Position numbers and translations under genes: made by a program
Assembly: GCA_020629815.1 (NCBI GenBank)
Contig: JAHDCN010000010.1
Span: forward strand, 1-7,404
From: Verrucomicrobiota bacterium
Lineage (GTDB): Bacteria > Verrucomicrobiota > Verrucomicrobiia > Verrucomicrobiales > DEV007
DNA length: 7,404 bases
Reading direction: 5' to 3'
The notes under the pieces: model-generated
What the model was told of the DNA's origin: nothing
Database searches by the model: none
The model's input: only the letters and a program-made list of their open reading frames with translations
In this document: piece after piece, positions 1-5,894 of the stretch
How positions within the stretch are numbered: position 1 is the stretch's first letter
Layout: every line of letters starts with the position of its first letter

Positions 1-8
1 CGGATCCT

Positions 9-638
9 GTGAAATATCCGAGGACGCCGCATCTTCCCTGGTCGCCGGGTGGCACCAAGGACGATGCCTACCTCGTTGACACCTCCCATTTTGAAGGACG
101 CGAAGTTGTCGTCACTGAAAAAATGGACGGGGAGAATACTTCTCTGTACCGCGACCGGATTCACGCACGCTCTCTGGATTCTCAGCACCATGTGTCCCGC
201 GACTGGGTCAAAGCGCTGCATGGAATGATCCGCAACGAAATCCCGGAAGGCTGGCGGCTGTGCGGTGAGAATGTCTATGCCCGGCATTCGCTGAACTACG
301 AAGAACTGCCGAGCTACTTTCTGCTGTTTTCAATTTGGAACGAAGACAACGTTTCGCTGGCCTGGGACGATGTTCTGGAGTGGGCGGAGATCCTGGATCT
401 ATGTGTCGTGCCGGAACTCTATCGGGGAGATTGGGACGAAAATTTGATCCGGGATTGGGAAATCGATGAACTGACTCAGGAAGGCTACGTCGTGCGACTG
501 GCGGATTCTTTCAGCTATCAGGAGTTTCCCCAGTCCCTTGGCAAATGGGTGAGATCCGGGCATGTTCAGACCGATCAGCACTGGATGCACGCCGAGGTCG
601 TGCCCAATCGGCTGGCCAATGGAGAGGAGGAGGAATGA
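9..638 (+). CDS. ATP-dependent RNA ligase, minimal nucleotidyltransferase type
   Basis: This 209-residue protein is predicted to join 3'-OH and 5'-phosphate RNA ends through a lysyl-AMP intermediate, in the cytoplasm. The covalent nucleotidyltransferase motifs appear in order: motif I KMDGEN with adenylated Lys38, a motif Ia-like RSLDS (54-58), motif III LCGENVYARHSLNY (84-97), IIIa YFLLFSIW (103-110), motif IV EGYVVR (158-163) and motif V KWVRSGH (179-185). Ligases such as T4 Rnl2 run to about 330 residues with an extra C-terminal domain; this one stops about 25 residues after motif V, so it is essentially a bare catalytic domain. The start is GTG at 9, giving MKYPRTPHLPWSPG, which looks like a natural N-terminus. 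The frame stays open to the window edge, so a start further upstream is possible. Its stop overlaps the start of the HD-kinase gene (ATGA), implying joint translation. RNA rather than DNA specificity is inferred from the motif style and the neighbour. Confidence 0.9.
   Translation: MKYPRTPHLPWSPGGTKDDAYLVDTSHFEGREVVVTEKMDGENTSLYRDRIHARSLDSQHHVSRDWVKALHGMIRNEIPEGWRLCGENVYARHSLNYEELPSYFLLFSIWNEDNVSLAWDDVLEWAEILDLCVVPELYRGDWDENLIRDWEIDELTQEGYVVRLADSFSYQEFPQSLGKWVRSGHVQTDQHWMHAEVVPNRLANGEEEE
621..634 (+). promoter_or_regulatory. Strong purine-rich ribosome binding site for the HD-kinase gene
   Basis: GGAGAGGAGGAGGA lies directly before the ATG at 635, inside the end of the ligase gene. It contains several possible Shine-Dalgarno registers and decides the start of the second gene. 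An earlier in-frame ATG at 545 has no comparable site and would add 30 unrelated-looking residues. The stretch also encodes the acidic tail of the ligase (GEEEE), so the ligase's last residues may be dictated by this site. Confidence 0.8.
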
Positions 639-1849
639 CGACAATCGAACAGATTCAATCCGGAAACCACGATTTCGAGGCCTCTGACCTCCTCGATGAG
701 CTTGCATCCGTTTTCCCTGTTATCGACCGACTGGCAGACACGCCTCAGGATGCCGAATGGCATGCCGAAGGCAATGTGCGGATTCACACCGAGTGGGTGA
801 TTCGTGAAGCGCAGGAAATTGTGAAGCAGGGAGAACTCTCTCCCCGGCAGAGCGAGGCGCTGTTGCTGGGCGCTGCCTTGCATGATGTCGGAAAAGTGTT
901 CACCACCCGTGAAGAAGAGCGTGACGGACGCATCAGAATTACCTCTCCGCGTCACGCGGGAACCGGGAGAAATCACATTGCGCCGGCCCTGGCCGGGATG
1001 GACTTTGCTCCGGAGGTGTTCCATCAGGTCCTCGGATTAGTTGGCCACCATCATGATCCGTTGAAGTTAATTTCACGCAACGCCCGAGCTCCCCGGTTTG
1101 CCCGTTGTGCCCGTGCGGTTGAGGCAGTGCTTTTGCATGCCATTGAGCAAGCCGACATTCGCGGGCGCTCCTGTCAGGACAAGGAAGACAAACTGGCGCT
1201 GGTCGATTTATTTCGGGACGGAGCCAAGCACTCAGGAACCTGGGCTCAGAATCTTTATGCCGATTGGGAGCAGCGCCTGCGCTCGGAAATTGGCGATGAT
1301 GATCAGGCGTATCGCTTTGCCCTCGGAGAAGCCATTCTTGATTTTGAAAACGGCAAAATCCGATCCCCTGAGGAAGCGCTGCAGCGGACCTATAGCTATC
1401 GGCGCGACTACGGAACGGTGACCGTAATGTGTGGGCCATCCGGAGCCGGGAAATCCTCCTGGATTCGGGAAAATGCTGCGGGCGCTGCCTGTGTTTCGCT
1501 CGACGAAATCCGGCGCGAACTTTCCGGCAAGCGAAGTGACCAGTCGAAGAACGGGCAAGTGATTCAACTGGCCAAGGAGCGATTGCGCGAGGCGCTTCGG
1601 AAAAAACAGGATATCATCTGGGACGCGACCAACCTACGTGTCGATGGCAGATCAATGGTTGTCGATTTGGCACGGAACTATCACGCCTACACCCGGATTA
1701 TTGTTTTGCCGGTTACCGAAACAGTGGCCGCAAAGCGAAACCGGAAGCGCACCCATTCCATTCCTGCAAAGGTTTTGACGCGGCAATTCGAACGCTGGGA
1801 ATGGCCCGAGCCCTGGGAAGCGCATGAGGTGGTAATTGCGAAGAATTGA
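635..1849 (+). CDS. HD-Pnk: HD-domain 2',3'-phosphoesterase fused to 5'-OH polynucleotide kinase
   Basis: This 404-residue two-domain RNA/DNA end-healing enzyme resembles in architecture the characterised Runella slithyformis HD-Pnk. The N-terminal HD phosphohydrolase (about 20-200) shows His51 (HTEW), the HD pair His83-Asp84 in AALHDVGK, His107 (SPRHAG), a His cluster at 138-140 (GHHHD) and Asp174 (EQAD), a full set of metal ligands. It should remove 2',3'-cyclic, 2' or 3' phosphates. The C-terminal P-loop kinase (about 260-404) has Walker A GPSGAGKS (267-274), then SLDEIRR with Asp290 and Arg293, spaced like the general base Asp35 and Arg38 of T4 Pnkp. DATN follows at 330-333, with a basic lid KRNRKR (367-372). 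It should phosphorylate 5'-OH ends using ATP or another NTP. The start at 635 is chosen for the ATGA overlap with the ligase stop and the strong ribosome binding site. No ligase domain is fused; ligation is left to the upstream neighbour. Confidence 0.92.
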   Translation: MTTIEQIQSGNHDFEASDLLDELASVFPVIDRLADTPQDAEWHAEGNVRIHTEWVIREAQEIVKQGELSPRQSEALLLGAALHDVGKVFTTREEERDGRIRITSPRHAGTGRNHIAPALAGMDFAPEVFHQVLGLVGHHHDPLKLISRNARAPRFARCARAVEAVLLHAIEQADIRGRSCQDKEDKLALVDLFRDGAKHSGTWAQNLYADWEQRLRSEIGDDDQAYRFALGEAILDFENGKIRSPEEALQRTYSYRRDYGTVTVMCGPSGAGKSSWIRENAAGAACVSLDEIRRELSGKRSDQSKNGQVIQLAKERLREALRKKQDIIWDATNLRVDGRSMVVDLARNYHAYTRIIVLPVTETVAAKRNRKRTHSIPAKVLTRQFERWEWPEPWEAHEVVIAKN

Positions 1850-1856
1850 CGACTGC

Positions 1857-2864
1857 CTACTGCGCAGACTCCTTCGTCTCTTTTACCTCGGTATTGGCAC
1901 TGGCGGGCTGGATCTTGGCCTTCACAATAATTCCGACTTCACCCTTGCCTCGCTTTTGCTTTTCGACTTCGAGAAACTCTTTATTGAACTCGTCGCTGGC
2001 ATTGGTGAAACCGCGAATTCGACCAACCGCATTGTTCTTCACATCAAGAGTGGTCTGATACTGTTTCAGATTGACCACCAGATCATCGGCGTCCGGCTCT
2101 GTCGATTCGACTCGCAGCTGTGGCATCATGTCCACACTAACGACCCCCTTGAGAACACGTGGGCGAATAATGATCGAGGTTTGAATCCGGGTTGTTGAAA
2201 TGATCGGCATTTTGATATCGCCACTATTCAAAAACGGATTGAAAAAAGCTGGATTGGTCGCCTGATCGGAGATCGGAATATTGCCCAGTCCACCAGCAGG
2301 CAAAATCGCGGATCCATAATTGATGAAGCCCTCAAACTCGGTGTGCTCACTATTGATATCCATGGTGATCGAACCATCCGGATTTACCGTGGTCGTGGTA
2401 TCGCTGGTGTAACCAATATTTCGCTTCACGAACTTCGTGGGCGTGGCGGGCACCACTGCAAAAGGGCCTCCCGGTCCCTGGAAATTGGTAATGATCTGAG
2501 GCGCTTCGTATTCCACCGGAAACATCACTTCGCGGCCAATTTGAATTTGGGTCCGCTTGGGCGGTAAACCAGGTTGCATCCCAACACTCAGAGCGACATT
2601 CGGAACCGGCAGTGCCGCCGAGGCCAGGGCAATTTCTGCGTTTTGGATCCCGGCCGGGGTATCGATTACCATCACGCTGCCTTTCGACGGAAGCATGACA
2701 AATTTCCCAGTCGGAGAAAGGGACTGCTCCAGCACGGGCCGAATGGAATCCATCGGCGCAAAGGCAACATCGATTTCTTTCTTCGTCGTTTGCGAAAAGG
2801 CGGGCACAGCAATGCCTATCAGCGTGAAGAGCGAAAGGAAAAGGAGAAGGGGGTGCGTCTTCAT
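1857..2864 (-). CDS. Short secreted secretin-like protein
   Basis: This 335-residue exported protein has a clear Sec signal peptide: MKTH, a hydrophobic stretch 5-20, and likely cleavage AFS|Q after residue 24. Residues about 30-90 follow the pattern of a secretin N1 (NolW-like) subdomain: a conserved-type VLEQSLSPTGKFVMLPSKGSVMVIDTP stretch, then a helix, then a VPNV strand. Residues about 105-318 are strand-rich, with Thr/Gly-rich turns (150-175, 185-200) and strands such as TSIIIRPRV (229-237) and VVSVDMMPQLRVES, loosely like the C-terminal half of a type II/III secretin gate. Full secretins are usually 450-750 residues, so this would be a very short relative or a divergent envelope protein. 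It ends in a Lys/Glu-rich tail. No clear Shine-Dalgarno sequence precedes the ATG. It is convergent with HD-Pnk (7 bases apart) and divergent from the PSCyt gene. No pilus or secretion ATPase gene is in view. Function is unknown; export is the firm part. Confidence 0.6.
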   Translation of the reverse strand: MKTHPLLLFLSLFTLIGIAVPAFSQTTKKEIDVAFAPMDSIRPVLEQSLSPTGKFVMLPSKGSVMVIDTPAGIQNAEIALASAALPVPNVALSVGMQPGLPPKRTQIQIGREVMFPVEYEAPQIITNFQGPGGPFAVVPATPTKFVKRNIGYTSDTTTTVNPDGSITMDINSEHTEFEGFINYGSAILPAGGLGNIPISDQATNPAFFNPFLNSGDIKMPIISTTRIQTSIIIRPRVLKGVVSVDMMPQLRVESTEPDADDLVVNLKQYQTTLDVKNNAVGRIRGFTNASDEFNKEFLEVEKQKRGKGEVGIIVKAKIQPASANTEVKETKESAQ

Positions 2865-3005
2865 GAAATCAGGATCGGCTATTTCGAAGCCCGAAACAAG
2901 CGGAAATCAAATCAATCGGATGCAGACCCTGCCGCCTTCTTTGCGCACATTCTGCCGGTTGACCCTCTGCTGGCCTGCTCGACTGTTAACTGGTCGGATT
3001 TATTG
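2865..3005. other. Divergent intergenic region, 141 bases
   Basis: The region separates the outward-pointing secretin-like gene and the PSCyt/DUF1501 operon, so both promoters should lie here or just inside the genes. I see no convincing minus-strand promoter. Toward the plus strand there is a TTGACC at 2959-2964 resembling a -35 box, but only a weak -10 (TGTTAA, 2984-2989) at a long spacing of 19. An imperfect palindrome with CGAC and GTCG arms around GTTAAC (2980-2996) lies just before the PSCyt start and could be a regulator site. Neither start codon is preceded by a clear Shine-Dalgarno sequence. Confidence 0.5.
2959..2989 (+). promoter_or_regulatory. Weak candidate promoter for the PSCyt-DUF1501 operon
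   Basis: TTGACC (2959-2964) matches five of six bases of the sigma-70 -35 consensus. The best -10-like hexamer, TGTTAA (2984-2989), matches only three of six and is 19 bases away. Transcription from it would begin only some 10 bases before the ATG at 3006, giving a nearly leaderless message, consistent with the absence of a ribosome binding site. This is inference from a weak match. Confidence 0.2.
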
Positions 3006-5894
3006 ATGTGCCAAAAATCTCAGACAAGCAGTTACCTCCAGAGCGCACTCAGCAAATTACTTGTTGGATGGGTAGCTCTGTGGCAGGGAGGCTGTTTGGT
3101 TTTTGCTTCGGAATTCTCACCGGAACAAATTGAGTTTTTCGAATCAAAAGTGCGTCCAGTCCTGGTCGAGAATTGCCTCGACTGCCACACGGGAACAAAG
3201 GCCCGGGTTGGGCTGGAGTTGAATCATCGTCAGGGTTGGTTGCGAGGCAGCGATTACCGCAAAGTGATCAATGAACAGGAGCCGGCGGAAAGTATCATTC
3301 TTCATGCGATACGCCATACAGGGAAACACGATGCACCCCGCATGCCGGAAGATTCCGAGCCCATTGCGGAAGATCAGGCTGCAGACATTGAGGCTTGGAT
3401 CAAAATGGGGCTTCCGTGGCCTGAGGAGCAACTGACAGAGAAGCCCGACGATCCGTTTCAACATTGGTCCTTTCAGCCCGTGAATCCCCCTTCCCTTCCC
3501 GAAGAATTTACCGGTAATGCGATCGACTACTTTGTAGAGAAACGGCAATCCGCGGCGGGAGTAAAGCGAGCACCTCGTGCCGACCGCTACACCTTGCTGC
3601 GTCGCCTGACACTGGACCTGACGGGCCTGCCACCTTCGTGGAAAGAGATGAAGGCATTTCAAGAAGATGACGCATCAGATCAGGAGGCTCTTCTCGCCGC
3701 CATAGATCGCCTGCTGAAATCGCCACACTATGGAGAACGATGGGCACGCCATTGGATGGACGTCGCTCGCTACTCGGACACCAAGGGTTACGAGGCCGGT
3801 GGTCGTGATCGTCGATTCGTTTACAGCTACACCTATCGGGATTGGTTGATTCGGGCGTTTCAGGATGATATACCATTCGACCAGTTTCTTTTGTATCAGC
3901 TCGCAGCGGAACAATTGGTGAAAGGTGACAGTCCAGACAAACATCATCTCGCTGCTATGGGATTCATTTCCCTCAGCAAGAATGGCAAAACCGAACTGGT
4001 GATCGACGACCGATTGGATACCACGTTTCGCGGCATGATGGGATTAACCGTGAGCTGCGCCCGTTGTCACGATCACAAATTTGATCCGGTTTCGACCAAG
4101 GAATACTACGGAATCTACGGAGTTTTCGCCAACTCCATGCAGAAAGCGGAACCCCTGATTCGCGATCCGGAGCCCGGTCCGAAGCTGGAGGAATATCGTA
4201 AGAAAAAGGGTGAGCTTGAGAAGAAAGTAACCGATTTCATCAATTCGAAGGTTACCGAAATGGCGAAGCAGAAACCTGAGCTGGCGAAAAAGCGACCGGA
4301 GCTGGTGAAAGAAGTGGAACGCAATTTCCGCGGCAAGATTCGCTCGCTGCGCACCGCGGTGGACAAGTTTGTCGCCGACCAGGGCATGGAGGGTGACCGT
4401 GCCCTGATCGTCAAAGATCTGCCCAAAGCACGCCCTCAGCATGTTTACATTCGCGGCAACCCGGCGCGACGCGGAGAAGTCGCACCCAGTCAGTTTTTGC
4501 AGGCAGCGCTTCCCGGAAAGACTCCGGTTCCTTTCGAATCAGGTAGCGGTCGATTGGAAATGGCCAAGGCGATCGCCAGTGCCGACAATCCTCTCACAGC
4601 GAGGGTGATCGTGAACCGAATCTGGATGTGGCACTTTGGCGAAGGCATTGTGCGCACGGTTAGCGATTTCGGAACGCAGGGCGAGAAACCGGATCATCCG
4701 GAGTTGTTAGAATACCTGGCAGATTGGTTTGTAGAAAATGGCTGGTCAGTGAAAAAGCTGCATCGTCTGATTCTGCAATCCGAGACCTGGGCCCAGCAGG
4801 CTGCCAATCCTTCTGGCGACGGTTTTCTTCCAATCGACCCGGAAAACCGTTTGTTGTGGAAATTTCCGCGCAAGCGTCTCGATCTCGAGCAGCTGCGGGA
4901 TGGGATGCTGGCGGTTACCGGCGAACTGGACCGCAAACTCTACGGAAGAACCGAGAAAATTCTCGAAGCTCCCTATTCCCTTCGCCGGTCTGTGTATGGG
5001 TTTATTGATCGGCAGAATCTGAATCCCGTGTTTCGAACCTTCGATTTCTCCAACCCTCAGGAGACAACAGGCAAACGACCGGATACTACGATTCCGATGC
5101 AGGCTCTGTTCACATTGAACAGCGAATTCTCACGCAAGCGGGCTCAATATCTGGCCGTAAATACTGCCGTGAACGAAGATCGAATCGCTTCCCTGCATCG
5201 AGCTGTATTTGCCCGCCCGCCGAGTGATGAGGATCGTCAGTTAGCGGAATCATTTCTGAGCAGCTATCACTCCGAATGGAATCGCGACGGCAAACGCCAG
5301 ACTAATTCGGAGTGGAGCTACGGCTACGGAAACATCAGTGAAGGAGGCGCTGTATCGTTCACCGCATTTCCACACTGGGAGAAAGATCGTTGGCAAATTT
5401 CTGCAGAGTATCCCCTGAAAGACGATCCCCGAAGCTACCTCCGCGCCGAGGCTAGCGGAAATACCCACCCGGGCAACACCGACAAGGAAAGCGTCATTTA
5501 CCAATGGCAGGCACCGACGGATATGACGATTCGCATTTCCGGGATGTTGCGGAGGGATGCAGTCGGCAAAGGCAACGGATTGCGGGCGAAAATTCACTCG
5601 GAAGCGGGCGGCATTGTCGGCGAGTTCGACCTTACCGAAAAGAGTCGTTCTATTTCCTGTGGTGTCGATTCCCTCGTAGTGAAAAAGAATGAGCTGGTTC
5701 ATTTTGTTCTCGAACCGAAAAACAACACGGCTTTCGATTCTGCGAATTGGGCTCCGCTGATTGCCCGGCTGGATAAGCCCGGTGAGCAATGGAGCTTCCG
5801 GGAAGACTTTTCCGGTCCCGCTGACCTGATGGACTCGTGGCAGGCGTATGCGCAAGCACTGCTGAATTCTAACCGCTTTCTTTTTATCGACTGA
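3006..5894 (+). CDS. Secreted PSCyt1 / DUF1549 / DUF1553 cytochrome-like protein
   Basis: This 962-residue protein belongs to a large family typical of Planctomycetota and Verrucomicrobiota. A Sec signal peptide (hydrophobic 18-34) is probably cut at VFA|SEF after residue 35. A planctomycete cytochrome C domain follows, with heme motif NCLDCH (Cys57, Cys60, His61). DUF1549 spans about 171-378 (DYFVEKR, LTLDLTGLPP, SPHYGERWARHWMDVARYSD) and contains the family's second CxxCH, CARCHDHKFDP (351-361). A Lys/Glu-rich, probably coiled linker occupies about 393-455. DUF1553 runs from about 480 (RGNPARRGEV, NPLTARVIVNRIWMWHFGEGIVRT, SDFGTQGE) to the C-terminus. It is interrupted at about 769-921 by a strand-rich insert, after which the domain resumes with WQAYAQALLNSNRFLFID. 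The start at 3006 is chosen because it begins the signal peptide; the frame is open further upstream but encodes implausible sequence antisense to the neighbour. A role in periplasmic redox chemistry or polysaccharide use is often suggested but not established. Confidence 0.93.
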   Translation: MCQKSQTSSYLQSALSKLLVGWVALWQGGCLVFASEFSPEQIEFFESKVRPVLVENCLDCHTGTKARVGLELNHRQGWLRGSDYRKVINEQEPAESIILHAIRHTGKHDAPRMPEDSEPIAEDQAADIEAWIKMGLPWPEEQLTEKPDDPFQHWSFQPVNPPSLPEEFTGNAIDYFVEKRQSAAGVKRAPRADRYTLLRRLTLDLTGLPPSWKEMKAFQEDDASDQEALLAAIDRLLKSPHYGERWARHWMDVARYSDTKGYEAGGRDRRFVYSYTYRDWLIRAFQDDIPFDQFLLYQLAAEQLVKGDSPDKHHLAAMGFISLSKNGKTELVIDDRLDTTFRGMMGLTVSCARCHDHKFDPVSTKEYYGIYGVFANSMQKAEPLIRDPEPGPKLEEYRKKKGELEKKVTDFINSKVTEMAKQKPELAKKRPELVKEVERNFRGKIRSLRTAVDKFVADQGMEGDRALIVKDLPKARPQHVYIRGNPARRGEVAPSQFLQAALPGKTPVPFESGSGRLEMAKAIASADNPLTARVIVNRIWMWHFGEGIVRTVSDFGTQGEKPDHPELLEYLADWFVENGWSVKKLHRLILQSETWAQQAANPSGDGFLPIDPENRLLWKFPRKRLDLEQLRDGMLAVTGELDRKLYGRTEKILEAPYSLRRSVYGFIDRQNLNPVFRTFDFSNPQETTGKRPDTTIPMQALFTLNSEFSRKRAQYLAVNTAVNEDRIASLHRAVFARPPSDEDRQLAESFLSSYHSEWNRDGKRQTNSEWSYGYGNISEGGAVSFTAFPHWEKDRWQISAEYPLKDDPRSYLRAEASGNTHPGNTDKESVIYQWQAPTDMTIRISGMLRRDAVGKGNGLRAKIHSEAGGIVGEFDLTEKSRSISCGVDSLVVKKNELVHFVLEPKNNTAFDSANWAPLIARLDKPGEQWSFREDFSGPADLMDSWQAYAQALLNSNRFLFID

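Noticed and set aside
545..634. Earlier ATG start for HD-Pnk
   Set aside because: It would add 30 residues overlapping the ligase in another frame, while the ATG at 635 has a very strong ribosome binding site and the usual ATGA coupling.
1860..1867. Palindrome CTGCGCAG between the convergent HD-Pnk and secretin-like genes
   Set aside because: It is only eight bases, has no loop or T run, and lies inside the coding end of the minus-strand gene, so it is not supportable as a terminator.
2869..2935. Possible minus-strand promoter (TTGATT and TTGTTT boxes) for the secretin-like gene
   Set aside because: No hexamer close to TATAAT is found at an acceptable spacing from either box.
2574..3005. 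Upstream extension of the PSCyt reading frame by 144 codons
   Set aside because: The extension is antisense to the secretin-like gene and then runs through the divergent intergenic region. It is rich in Arg/His/Lys and would bury the signal peptide that begins at 3006.
3078..3110. Possible lipoprotein signal around Cys30 (WQGGC) of the PSCyt protein
   Set aside because: The lipobox needs Leu or a similar residue at -3; here it is Gln, and a better Sec cleavage site follows at VFA|SEF.
5250..5855. 201-codon open frame on the minus strand
   Set aside because: It lies wholly opposite the DUF1553 part of the PSCyt gene, has no recognisable domain, and is explained as a shadow of the real gene's codon use.
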